64,000 nt of DNA from Candidatus Aenigmatarchaeota archaeon (GTDB lineage Archaea > Aenigmatarchaeota > Aenigmatarchaeia > QMZP01 > QMZT01): assembly GCA_016932735.1 (NCBI GenBank), contig JAFGCI010000002.1:1-64000 (forward strand), given 5' to 3'. Position 1 is the stretch's first letter; every line of letters starts with the position of its first letter. Shown here piece after piece: positions 20,081-27,832 of the stretch. A model generated the notes under the pieces. That model was not told where the DNA came from. It saw only the letters and a list, made by a program, of their open reading frames with translations, and did no database searches. A program made the translations under genes and the position numbers.

Positions 20081-20310
20081 AACGGCAATGGTATTCCTTT
20101 AGAATTGGGTTTTTTACCTCTTTCTAAAATAGATTTATACAAAGCTCTATCAAGCATATTAATCGGATACGTAGAACTTGTCGGATCTCGAATCTCAGTA
20201 CACCATTTACCGTTGGAAGAAATACCATAAACAGAAGAAAAATGTCTTTTAACATTATCGCGAATATTATTGCACAGAATCCTCATATAACTCAAATAAC
20301 CACCATTCAC
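20077..20310 (-). CDS. Short AT-rich ORF, unknown protein
   Basis: 77 residues; the internal ATG in YMRILCNN may be the real start. It contains a central KWCTEIRDPTSS segment and a Pro-rich end. Codon choice is AT-rich (AGA, TTA, AAT) unlike infB and psmA on either side. It shares the CTAG palindrome with the infB stop. No family recognised; it may be a remnant or recent arrival. Confidence 0.4.
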   Translation of the reverse strand: MNGGYLSYMRILCNNIRDNVKRHFSSVYGISSNGKWCTEIRDPTSSTYPINMLDRALYKSILERGKKPNSKGIPLPF

Positions 20311-20479
20311 TATTTAATAGTAAATAATATTTAGTTTTTGTATTTATAAGCATGTATATTGTGTAATATATATATTGAATAGCATTATTTTCTCTTTAAT
20401 GGATATTGATTATATTTATATTACTCGTTGTTTAATAGATATCAGATTTTTAATGAGTATTATGTTGGGGTGATTTGAG
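20311..20479. other. AT-rich spacer upstream of the proteasome/exosome operon
   Basis: 169 bases, strongly AT-rich, with several TATA-like runs (for example near 20360-20376 and 20414-20423). A GGTGAT Shine-Dalgarno is at its end before psmA. It probably holds the psmA promoter. I see no RNA gene or ORF in it. Confidence 0.5.
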
Positions 20480-21181
20480 ATGCAGCCTATGCAGCCTAAT
20501 TCGAATATGGCTTACGATAGAACAATTGTAGTGTTTTCGCCTGACGGGCGTCTGCTTCAGGTCGAGTACGCAAGGCAGGCGGTACAGCGCGGCAACACTG
20601 TCGTCGGACTGAAGACTAACGAGATAATTGTCCTCGGAGCGACAAAGAGCGATGCTCCGCTTCTTGAGAACAACGTGCACAAGAAGATTTCAGAGATAGA
20701 CGACCATGTCGGCGTGGTCAGTTCAGGCCTTCTTGCGGATGCAAGGGACATAATTGAAAACGCAAGGGTCAAGGCGCAGATACACGAGCTCACATACGGC
20801 GAGAACATCTCAGTCACGTCGCTTATGAGGCACATTGCAGGCAACATCCACATGGTCACCCAGTACGCAGGAGTCCGCCCTTACGGAATCGGGCTTTTAG
20901 TCGGCGGGGTCGATGACTCGCCGCATTTATTCGAGACGGACCCCTCAGGGACAATGATAGAATGGAAGGCACAGTCCATCGGTAAAGGCGCTGAAAAGGC
21001 CAAGAAGATCCTTGAGAAGAGATACAAGGACAGCATGAAGAAGGAAGATGCGGTAAAGCTCGTCATAAGCGCGCTCAAGGCGGGCGAGAAAATCCTTACG
21101 ACGGACACTGTGGAGCTTGCAGTCATAACGAAGAACGATTTCAAGCAGTTCTCTGATGAGGAACTCAGGAAGCTCTTATAA
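20480..21181 (+). CDS. psmA: Proteasome alpha subunit
   Basis: 233 residues. The gate-forming N terminus YDRTIVVFSPDGRLLQVEYA is followed by the alpha-type core (GLKTNEIIVLGATKSD, GLLADARDIIENAR). No N-terminal Thr is exposed, as expected for alpha. It forms the outer rings of the 20S particle that admit substrate. It is the first gene of the classical archaeal superoperon psmA, SBDS, rrp4, rrp41, rrp42. Confidence 0.97.
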   Translation: MQPMQPNSNMAYDRTIVVFSPDGRLLQVEYARQAVQRGNTVVGLKTNEIIVLGATKSDAPLLENNVHKKISEIDDHVGVVSSGLLADARDIIENARVKAQIHELTYGENISVTSLMRHIAGNIHMVTQYAGVRPYGIGLLVGGVDDSPHLFETDPSGTMIEWKAQSIGKGAEKAKKILEKRYKDSMKKEDAVKLVISALKAGEKILTTDTVELAVITKNDFKQFSDEELRKLL

Positions 21182-21224
21182 GGCATGCATCAAAGGGCAT
21201 GCCAGATTGATTAATAGTGTTAAT

Positions 21225-21932
21225 ATGGTTTCGGTCGATAAAGCAGTGATTGCAAGACTGGTAAAGAACGGAGAGACATTCGAGGTCCTTGTGGACCCGG
21301 ACAAGGCTCTCGCTTACAGGAAAGGCTCGCCGGTTTCCATTGACAATATTCTGGCCACTTCTGAGATTTTCAAGGACTCGAAAAAGGGCGACCGGCCTAC
21401 AGCAACAGACTTAGACAAGGCTTTCGGGAAGGGAATGGACTTCCTCCATATGGCTGAAAAAATCATAAAGGAAGGCGAAATCCAGCTGACAACCGAGCAG
21501 AGGAGAAAGCTCACGGAAGAGAAGAGAAAGGCCGTTGCGGACCTCATCTCCAAATACGCGATAGACCCGAAATCCAAACTGCCCCATCCTCCTCAGAGGA
21601 TAACGAATGCGATGGAGCAGGCGCATGTCCATGTCGATCCTTTCAAATCCGAGAAGGAGCAGATGAAGGACATCATCGACATGATAAGCCCGATAATACC
21701 GATTTCAGTCGAGAAGGTCGATGTCGCAATAAGGATTCCTTTGGAGCATGCGGGAAGGGCAGAGCCAGTCCTCAGGCGCATAGCACAGGTCAAGAAAGAG
21801 GAGTGGACATCCACTTCATGGATAGTCGTCATTGAGATTCCAGCGGGCATGCAGGCTGACATCTATGCGCGCTTAAACGACGTCACAAAGGGAAGCATAG
21901 AGACAAAGATTATTGGGGAGACGAAGCTGTAG
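21225..21932 (+). CDS. Ribosome maturation protein SBDS homologue
   Basis: 235 residues from the ATG at 21225. It has the domain I pattern (VIARLVKNGETFEVLVDP, LATSEIFKDSKKGDRP), then the helical domain II with LTTEQRRKLTEEK, and a ferredoxin-like domain III ending SIETKIIGETKL. It helps release the anti-association factor from the large ribosomal subunit. It is 43 bases after psmA. The order psmA, SBDS is conserved in archaea, but here Rrp4 does not follow directly. Confidence 0.96.
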   Translation: MVSVDKAVIARLVKNGETFEVLVDPDKALAYRKGSPVSIDNILATSEIFKDSKKGDRPTATDLDKAFGKGMDFLHMAEKIIKEGEIQLTTEQRRKLTEEKRKAVADLISKYAIDPKSKLPHPPQRITNAMEQAHVHVDPFKSEKEQMKDIIDMISPIIPISVEKVDVAIRIPLEHAGRAEPVLRRIAQVKKEEWTSTSWIVVIEIPAGMQADIYARLNDVTKGSIETKIIGETKL

Positions 21933-21967
21933 GAACATTTTATATTTTACGATTTTACTAATTAAAC

Positions 21968-22333
21968 ATGGAAGACGATACGACAAATATAACAAAATTA
22001 AAAATCTTAGTTAAAGAATTCTGCGAAAAAAGGGATTGGGACCAATATCATAATCCAAAGGATTTATCTATTGGGATTGTTACCGAGGCTTCTGAACTTC
22101 TTCAACACTTTAGATTCAAGAATGAGGAACAAATCAAGAATATGCTAGACGACGAAAAGAAGAATGAAGAGATAACAGATGAAGTTGCTGATATACTCTA
22201 TTTCCTGCTGAGATTGGCTCAAATGTATGAAATAGACCTCTCGACAGTTTTGAAAAGGAAACTGGAAAAGAATGAACAGAGATATCCTGTTGATAAGGTT
22301 AAAGGTTTGAATAAAAAGTATTCGGAGTATTGA
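21968..22333 (+). CDS. MazG-like nucleotide pyrophosphohydrolase (dCTPase/RS21-C6 type)
   Basis: 121 residues. It has the all-alpha NTP pyrophosphatase core: VTEASELLQHF supplies the ExxE metal ligands and EITDEVADILYF the second ExxD set, as in DCTPP1/RS21-C6 and MazG. It hydrolyses (d)NTPs to monophosphate and PPi. The stop is followed after one base by the ATG of the helicase gene, so the two are coupled. Codon use (AAA, GAA, TTA) is more AT-rich than in SBDS and Rrp4, pointing to insertion into the operon. Confidence 0.92.
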   Translation: MEDDTTNITKLKILVKEFCEKRDWDQYHNPKDLSIGIVTEASELLQHFRFKNEEQIKNMLDDEKKNEEITDEVADILYFLLRLAQMYEIDLSTVLKRKLEKNEQRYPVDKVKGLNKKYSEY

Positions 22334-22334
22334 A

Positions 22335-24245
22335 ATGTTTAATAGAGAAATCATTTATGATGCACCGCAAGAACAGTTCTTTCAGGATGTGAGAACAAAT
22401 AGGTTAGCGGACATTATGAAAAACAATTTTGAAGCAAATTCTGGAAGAACTGTAAATGATTCAGAGTTCAATTCTTGGATTGTAAATGGGGATAAAATTA
22501 AGAATCTAATAGAATCCTCAGATTTATCAGATATACATGTTTCGTTTGAATACCAGGTTCCTTATACCCAAAAAAGAATTGACTGTCTATTGTTTGGAAA
22601 AAATAAAGAAGATAGGGGTTTTGTAGTACATATTGAATTAAAACAATGGCAAAGGGTAGAGGCCTTAGATATAGAAGGTAACTTTGTTGAAACATATACT
22701 GGTGGAAACACAAGAAAAGTCGCACATCCATCTCAACAGGTAGAAGGCTATCATAAATACCTTCTAGGTTTTGTTGAAGTGTTTGAACAAAAGGAATTGG
22801 ACCTGATAGGTTGTTCATATTGCCCTAATTACAGAAAAAATATTGGAGAGGGACTTTTCAATTCAATCTATAAACCAGTTTTAGAAAAATATCCAGTTTA
22901 TACCCACGAAGATGTTGAATTGCTGGCACTGAGATTAAAAGATTTATTAAGTAACGGGAAGGGGTTTGAAATATTTAATAGATTCATGCAATCTCCCATA
23001 AAACCATCAAAAAAACTGCTAGAAAGTGCCTCTAGAATTATTTCAAACGAATCTGATTTTTCACTTTTGAACGATCAGTTGTATGCAAAAAACGTGATTC
23101 TGGATAAAATAAGGAAAGCTCAGAAGACGGATGAAAAAAATGTAATAGTAGTTAAAGGAGGTCCGGGAACTGGGAAAACCGTGATAGCATTACACATCTT
23201 AGCCGAGATGGCTTCTAGGAAAAAATCTGTTTTTTTCTCATCAAAATCAAAACCACTGATAGAGGCCATTAAACATAAGATAGAAAGGAAGGATGCGAAA
23301 TTGTTGTTTGTTTCTCTTAATCCACTTGTTCCATCGAGAACAAAAGAGAACCAGTTAGATGTTTTAATTGTTGATGAAGCTCACAGAATCGGTAAAACAT
23401 CAAATATGCAATTTACCAAATCTTCTGACAGAACTGATATGCCACAAGTAGAACAATTGATAAGATGCGCCAAAACCTCTGTCTTTTTCATTGACGATAA
23501 ACAGGTCATCAGATTTCTTGAAGTCGGAAATACAGATTTAATCAAAGAGACAGCAAAAAAATATAACTGCCAAATAAAAGAAGTTGAATTGGTTTCTCAA
23601 TTCAGATGCGCAGGCTCAGACAACTATCTAGAATGGCTTGAATCGGTTCTGGGTCATTCCACAGAAAAAATGATGTTCAATCCGAAAAAAGATAATTTCG
23701 ATTTCCGAATAATAGATTCTCCAGAGATGTTGTATAACATTATAAAAGAGAAAAACTCAGAAGAAGGACAAACTGCCAGACTTACTGCAGGATTCTGTTG
23801 GGACTGGTCACAAAAACTAGACCCTAACGGTGAATTATTTAAAGACGTGAAAATAGGCTCTTTTGAAATGCCTTGGGAAACACATGATAAAATAAACCCA
23901 CCTGAAGGTTATGTTCGATGGTATGAATGGGCATACAAACCTGAAGGAATAAAGCAGGTTGGATGTATTTACACTGCTCAAGGATTCGAATTTGATTATA
24001 TCGGAGTCATTGTTGGACCAGATTTAAAATATAGTAAAGATGAAGACTGCTTAATAGCTGACCGTGAAGAAACAAAAGATCCTGTATTGAAAAGAAGCAA
24101 AGAAAAATTCGATGAATACGTCAAGAATATTTATAGAGTCTTGATGTCAAGGGGCATGAAAGGGTGTTATGTGTATTTTGTCGATAAAGAAGTTGAGAAA
24201 TACTTTAAATCTAGGATAATAGTAGAAGGTTCTCTGTTATACTAA
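22335..24245 (+). CDS. PD-(D/E)XK nuclease fused to DUF2075 superfamily 1 helicase
   Basis: 636 residues. An N-terminal domain (about 60-200) shows D83 in RIDCLLFG, E101-x-K103 in HIELKQW, and Q135xxxY139 downstream: the spacing and signature of RecB-like PD-(D/E)XK nucleases. Then comes the DUF2075 ATPase: Walker A GGPGTGKT (275-282), Walker B VLIVDEAH (343-350), the QFRCAGSDNYLEWL motif and YTAQGFEFDYIGVI near the end. It probably unwinds or translocates on nucleic acid and cuts it. The one-base gap to the MazG-like gene and the AT-rich codon use mark a two-gene module of foreign character; a defence role is my inference. Confidence 0.88.
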   Translation: MFNREIIYDAPQEQFFQDVRTNRLADIMKNNFEANSGRTVNDSEFNSWIVNGDKIKNLIESSDLSDIHVSFEYQVPYTQKRIDCLLFGKNKEDRGFVVHIELKQWQRVEALDIEGNFVETYTGGNTRKVAHPSQQVEGYHKYLLGFVEVFEQKELDLIGCSYCPNYRKNIGEGLFNSIYKPVLEKYPVYTHEDVELLALRLKDLLSNGKGFEIFNRFMQSPIKPSKKLLESASRIISNESDFSLLNDQLYAKNVILDKIRKAQKTDEKNVIVVKGGPGTGKTVIALHILAEMASRKKSVFFSSKSKPLIEAIKHKIERKDAKLLFVSLNPLVPSRTKENQLDVLIVDEAHRIGKTSNMQFTKSSDRTDMPQVEQLIRCAKTSVFFIDDKQVIRFLEVGNTDLIKETAKKYNCQIKEVELVSQFRCAGSDNYLEWLESVLGHSTEKMMFNPKKDNFDFRIIDSPEMLYNIIKEKNSEEGQTARLTAGFCWDWSQKLDPNGELFKDVKIGSFEMPWETHDKINPPEGYVRWYEWAYKPEGIKQVGCIYTAQGFEFDYIGVIVGPDLKYSKDEDCLIADREETKDPVLKRSKEKFDEYVKNIYRVLMSRGMKGCYVYFVDKEVEKYFKSRIIVEGSLLY

Positions 24246-24307
24246 AATGCGAAAACTATATTAAACGTCGCATTCTGGTATAATTTATGGTTTTTGACAC
24301 TTTTCCC

Positions 24308-24354
24308 TAACAGTTAATTATAAATACCCTACGTACAATACAGTTAACAGTTAA
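24308..24354. repeat. TAACAGTTAA motif, two exact copies
   Basis: Copies at 24308-24317 and 24345-24354, with a partial ACAGTTAA overlapping the second. The reverse complement occurs at 57921-57930 upstream of S8e. It is a candidate regulator site shared by translation and RNA-decay operons. Confidence 0.4.
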
Positions 24355-24371
24355 AAAGTACACTTTCAAGG

Positions 24372-24395
24372 TCCGGCAGTTACATTCGAGCCGGA
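24372..24395. other. Short hairpin TCCGGC/GCCGGA upstream of Rrp4
   Basis: A perfect 6-bp inverted repeat with a 12-base loop containing TTCGA, followed by ATTTCTT. It could be a terminator for the inserted module or a leader structure. Confidence 0.4.
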
Positions 24396-24458
24396 TTTCT
24401 TGTGTGCAAGTGTTATAAACGTACATTTAAGTTGATTTGTTCATAGGAGGACGAAATT

Positions 24459-25274
24459 ATGACAGAAAAGAATACAAATGACATCCAGAAGTCCGACGCC
24501 GCGAACGGGAACGTCAGTGATGAGAAGAAGATTGTTGTTCCGGGCGAGCTTCTGATGGAAACGATGGATTACCTTCCCGGGAAGAACTGCTTCAGGGAAG
24601 GCAATGCGATATACGCAAAAAAGCTCGGCCTTTTGAGGACGAGCGGAAGAGTGGTTGAGGTCGTTCCGGTTTCGGGCGTATACAATCCCGAAGTGGGAGA
24701 TATGATAATAGGCGTAGTCGATGAGATTCAGAACGCAGGATGGGTGATTGACATCAATGCTCCATACACAGCATTCATACCGCTCTCAGGCGTAAGGGAG
24801 TTTATCGACACGAACAAGACAAGCCTTAACCAGATTTACGCTGCAGGCGACCTTATCTACGGAAAGGTCATGATGTTCTCGCCATCCAAGTCCGTGCATA
24901 TAACAATGCAGGACCCGAAGGCGAAGAAGTTCACTGACGGGCGCGTGGTAAGGATAAACACGACGAAAGTCCCGAGGCTTATCGGACGCTCAGGCTCCAT
25001 GATAAGCATGATTAAGGACGCGACAAAATGCTTCATAAGCGTCGGCCAGAACGGAATGGTCTGGCTCAAGGGCGAAAACGAGGACATCGCAATAAAGGCT
25101 GTCCAGATGGTCGAGGAGTACGCCCACACGACGGGGCTGACAGACCGCGTCGACGCATTCCTTAAAAAGGAGCTCGGCTCAAGGCCCGCAAAAAAGGAGT
25201 CTCCGAAAGAATCTTTTGAAGAATACTCGAAGGAGTCTGCTTCAAATGAGGAATATGTGGAGGCCAAGGAGTGA
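24459..25274 (+). CDS. rrp4: Exosome RNA-binding subunit Rrp4
   Basis: 271 residues. An N-terminal domain (VVPGELLMETMDYLPG, about 25-70) is followed by the S1 domain (VGDMIIGVVDEIQNAGWVID) and a KH domain (RLIGRSGSMISMIKDATKC). The acidic, Ser/Glu-rich tail after residue 245 is an extension. It caps the Rrp41/Rrp42 ring and feeds RNA to it. AGGAGG lies eight bases before the ATG. The stop overlaps the start region of rrp41. Confidence 0.96.
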   Translation: MTEKNTNDIQKSDAANGNVSDEKKIVVPGELLMETMDYLPGKNCFREGNAIYAKKLGLLRTSGRVVEVVPVSGVYNPEVGDMIIGVVDEIQNAGWVIDINAPYTAFIPLSGVREFIDTNKTSLNQIYAAGDLIYGKVMMFSPSKSVHITMQDPKAKKFTDGRVVRINTTKVPRLIGRSGSMISMIKDATKCFISVGQNGMVWLKGENEDIAIKAVQMVEEYAHTTGLTDRVDAFLKKELGSRPAKKESPKESFEEYSKESASNEEYVEAKE

Positions 25275-25279
25275 TTATT

Positions 25280-25972
25280 ATGGCAAGAAAAGACGGAAGA
25301 AAAGCCGACGAAATGAGGGAAGTGAAGATGGAAGTCGGCGTTCTCAGGAATGCTGACGGCTCGGCAAGGGTCCAGATTGGAAAGACTATCGCAGTCGCAT
25401 CTGTATTTGGTCCGAGAGAGCTTCACCCGAAGCACCTTCAGGACAATGAAAAGGCAGTCCTTAACTGCATCTACATGATGGCGCCTTTCTCAACAACCGA
25501 AAGGGTCAGGCCCGGCCCATCAAGAAGGAGCCACGAGATTTCCCTTGTAACCAAGAGCGCCCTTGAGAAGGTGGTCAATCTTAAAGACCATCCAAAAGCG
25601 GTAATCGATGTTTACATATTAATCGAGCAGGCGAATGCAGGAACAAGGACTGCAGGGATAAACGCCGCAAGCCTTGCGCTTGCAGATGCGGGAATCCAGA
25701 TGAGCGACCTTGTGACTTCAATTGCCTCCGGAAAGGTTGACGGCGAATACGTTATCGACCTGTCAGGAGACGAGGAGAAGATCACAGGATGCGACCTTCC
25801 GGTTGCATACTTACCGAGATCCAAGGAGATAACGCTTCTCCAGATGGACGGAGACCTTTCCAAGGCAGACGTCAAGGGAGTCCTCAAAATGTGCATCAGG
25901 GGATGCGAGAAGCTCCACAAGATTCAGGTTGATGCTCTCAAGAAGAAATGGGAAGCGGAGACCAGTAAATAG
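25280..25972 (+). CDS. rrp41: Exosome catalytic subunit Rrp41
   Basis: 230 residues from the ATG at 25280; the GTG at 25271 is less likely since it overlaps the Shine-Dalgarno GGAGTGAT. RNase PH fold: GRKADEMREVKMEVG, MAPFSTTERVRPGPSRRS (phosphate and RNA-binding Arg), and the acidic catalytic segment GEYVIDLSGDEE. It degrades RNA 3' to 5' with phosphate, in a ring with Rrp42. It begins five bases after the rrp4 stop. Confidence 0.97.
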   Translation: MARKDGRKADEMREVKMEVGVLRNADGSARVQIGKTIAVASVFGPRELHPKHLQDNEKAVLNCIYMMAPFSTTERVRPGPSRRSHEISLVTKSALEKVVNLKDHPKAVIDVYILIEQANAGTRTAGINAASLALADAGIQMSDLVTSIASGKVDGEYVIDLSGDEEKITGCDLPVAYLPRSKEITLLQMDGDLSKADVKGVLKMCIRGCEKLHKIQVDALKKKWEAETSK

Positions 25973-25981
25973 GTGATACTA

Positions 25982-26761
25982 ATGGCAGGAATAAACATAC
26001 AGAAAAAGTACATTTCCGCTCTTGCTAAAGACGGCAAGAGGATTGACGGAAGGAAGCCTGACGAGTTCAGGGAGATAAGCATCGAGACTGGTGTCATCCC
26101 GAATGCTGAAGGCTCGGCAAGAGTCCGAATCGGAGAGACAGAGGTCCTTATGGGAGTCAAGATTGACATTGGGACACCGTTCCCGGACACTCCTGATGAG
26201 GGAGTCCTCATGAGCGGTGCCGAACTCCATCCGATGGCTTCGAGAAGGTTCGAGACAGGCCCGCCAGATGCGGAGTCTATCGAGCTTGCAAGGGTCGTCG
26301 ACAGGGGAATAAGGGAGGCTCATGCAATAGATACAAAGAAGCTTTGCATAACTCCGGGCGAGAAGATCTGGATGGTCATGATAGATGCGCACGTAATGAA
26401 CCACCAGGGCAACCTCATTGACGCATGCGGACTTGCCGCGATGGCAGCCCTTTCAACAGCAAGGATGCCTAAGCTTGACGAAGAGGGAAAGATTGTCATT
26501 GGCGAGAAGAGCGATGAGCCTCTTCCGATAACGACAAAGGTCTTTCCGGTAACGGTTGCAAGGATAAACGGCAGGCTTATGCTTGACCCGACGCTTGAGG
26601 AAGAAGACACCATGGACGTCCGTCTTACAATCTCTACAAAGGACGACGGCAACATAACAGCAATGCAGAAAGGCCTCACGGGAGCCCTGACGATGAAGGA
26701 AATCGAAGAGGCTATCGATATGTCGATAAAGAAGGGAAAGGAGCTTAGGAAACTTTTATAA
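25982..26761 (+). CDS. rrp42: Exosome non-catalytic ring subunit Rrp42
   Basis: 259 residues from the ATG at 25982 with AGGTGAT before it. RNase PH fold of the inactive type: RIDGRKPDEFREISIETG, ELHPMASRRFETGPP, and VMNHQGNLIDACGLAA. It pairs with Rrp41 and shapes the active site. It starts nine bases after rrp41. The stop lies in the 15-base palindrome described separately. Confidence 0.97.
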   Translation: MAGINIQKKYISALAKDGKRIDGRKPDEFREISIETGVIPNAEGSARVRIGETEVLMGVKIDIGTPFPDTPDEGVLMSGAELHPMASRRFETGPPDAESIELARVVDRGIREAHAIDTKKLCITPGEKIWMVMIDAHVMNHQGNLIDACGLAAMAALSTARMPKLDEEGKIVIGEKSDEPLPITTKVFPVTVARINGRLMLDPTLEEEDTMDVRLTISTKDDGNITAMQKGLTGALTMKEIEEAIDMSIKKGKELRKLL

Positions 26762-26770
26762 CTGTTATAA
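26756..26770. repeat. 15-base perfect palindrome at the rrp42/L37Ae junction
   Basis: TTATAAC-T-GTTATAA, centred just after the rrp42 stop and about 50 bases before the L37Ae start. Its core TAACTGTTA overlaps the TAACAGTTAA motif seen upstream of Rrp4 and S8e. Confidence 0.4.
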
Positions 26771-26813
26771 GCTTAACTTTCCATATTATTTGAATATTGT
26801 CGAGTGATGTTAT

Positions 26814-27029
26814 ATGGCAAAGACAAAGAAGGCCGGCGCAGCCGGAAGATATGGCTCGCGATACGGCAGCACTATCAAGAAAGAGATTAACAAGATAGAG
26901 AAGCTGTCAAAGGCGAAGCACACGTGCCCGTCGTGCAGGAAGAAAACCCTTAAGAGGCTTACTGCAGGCATCTGGCAGTGCACCAAATGCGGCACCAAGC
27001 TCGCCGGAAAGGCTTACACGCCCGAATAA
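26814..27029 (+). CDS. rpl37ae: Large ribosomal subunit protein eL43 (L37Ae)
   Basis: 71 residues. Basic N terminus ([15 protein letters not shown]) and a zinc ribbon with two CxxC pairs, CPSC and CTKC, spaced as in L37Ae. It has its usual place downstream of rrp42 in the archaeal exosome operon. GAGTGAT lies before the ATG. Confidence 0.97.
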   Translation: MAKTKKAGAAGRYGSRYGSTIKKEINKIEKLSKAKHTCPSCRKKTLKRLTAGIWQCTKCGTKLAGKAYTPE

Positions 27030-27088
27030 GAATTAAACTAATTGGTTTCTCTTCGGGAAATCTCGGAGTAAAGGATTTGAGTGATGAT

Positions 27089-27238
27089 ATGGTTGCTGAA
27101 ATGTATGCATGCTTAAACTGCAAGAAAGATGTCGAGATTGACATAAACAGGACAAAGAAGATAATCTGTCCTTTCTGCGGCTACAGAATACTAAAGAAGA
27201 AAAGGGCGCAGACGACAAAGAAAGTAATTGTCAAGTAG
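27089..27238 (+). CDS. rpoP: RNA polymerase subunit P (RpoP/Rpb12-like)
   Basis: 49 residues from the ATG at 27089, chosen because GAGTGAT precedes it; the ATG four codons later is possible. The zinc ribbon is YACLNCKKDV and ICPFCGYRIL, with a basic tail. It is a small subunit needed for promoter opening. The order L37Ae, RpoP, prefoldin is conserved. Confidence 0.95.
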   Translation: MVAEMYACLNCKKDVEIDINRTKKIICPFCGYRILKKKRAQTTKKVIVK

Positions 27239-27246
27239 GGGATACA

Positions 27247-27564
27247 ATGGATTCGCAGTCCCAGAAGCTGATTGAGCAGGCTCAGTTGCTCCAGCAGGAG
27301 CTCCAGACCCTGATGTCGCAGAAAGGGACTTTCACGATGGAACTTGGCGATGTCAAGCGGGCGCTTGACGAAATCGAGAAAACAGACGAGAAGGAAGTCT
27401 ACAAGATTTCCGGTTCAATCCTCATAAAGAGCGACGTTGAAAGGGTAAAGAAAGATCTTGAGGAAAAGAAAGAGCTAATCGAGGTCAGATTGTCTGCAAT
27501 CGAGAAAAGGGAGTCCAGAGTAAAGGAAAAGATTGAGGAACTCAAGGAAAAGCTGACTGCATGA
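27247..27564 (+). CDS. pfdB: Prefoldin beta subunit
   Basis: 105 residues: two long coiled-coil helices (about 5-45 and 65-103) around a beta-hairpin region with the KEVYKISGSILIKSDVE segment typical of beta prefoldin. With alpha subunits it forms the jellyfish-shaped hexamer that hands unfolded proteins to the thermosome. It starts eight bases after rpoP. Confidence 0.96.
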   Translation: MDSQSQKLIEQAQLLQQELQTLMSQKGTFTMELGDVKRALDEIEKTDEKEVYKISGSILIKSDVERVKKDLEEKKELIEVRLSAIEKRESRVKEKIEELKEKLTA

Positions 27565-27579
27565 AATTGTGTGATTATT

Positions 27580-27825
27580 ATGAAAGCGGGTGAAATCAAA
27601 TCTCTTCTGGAGGATGTTCTGCAGGACCATGGGATGCCGAGGAACGTAAGGCTTTCTCTGGAGAATTCTATAAGCAGCCTTGAGAAGGATGACGATGAGG
27701 ATGTCAGCGTAAAGGTTGCATCCATTATTTCAGCGCTCGACGAGGCATCCGGAGACCCGAACATTTCTTCTTATGCAAGAACAAGGATATGGAACCTTGT
27801 TTCTCAGTTAGAGTCGATGAAATAG
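27580..27825 (+). CDS. UPF0147 family protein
   Basis: 81 residues from the ATG at 27580 (GTGATT before it). All-helical and acidic in the middle (LEKDDDEDVSVKVASIISALDEAS), matching the archaeal UPF0147 family often found after prefoldin beta. Function unknown. It is the last gene of the operon and converges on the nuclease gene with seven bases between stops. Confidence 0.88.
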   Translation: MKAGEIKSLLEDVLQDHGMPRNVRLSLENSISSLEKDDDEDVSVKVASIISALDEASGDPNISSYARTRIWNLVSQLESMK

Positions 27826-27832
27826 ATTATTT

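Larger units (their letters stand above)
24246..24458 (+). promoter_or_regulatory. Promoter and leader region of the Rrp4 operon
   Basis: 213 bases. It holds two TATA-like elements (AATTATAAATA near 24316 and TTATAAAC at 24413-24420), two exact TAACAGTTAA copies, a 6-bp hairpin at 24372-24395, and AGGAGG at 24445-24450. After the inserted module the exosome genes therefore seem to have their own promoter. Confidence 0.55.

Noticed and set aside
24372-24400. Possible tRNA 3' fragment (TTCGAGCCGG) before rrp4
   Set aside because: No T stem or acceptor partner can be formed; it is explained by a simple 6-bp hairpin.
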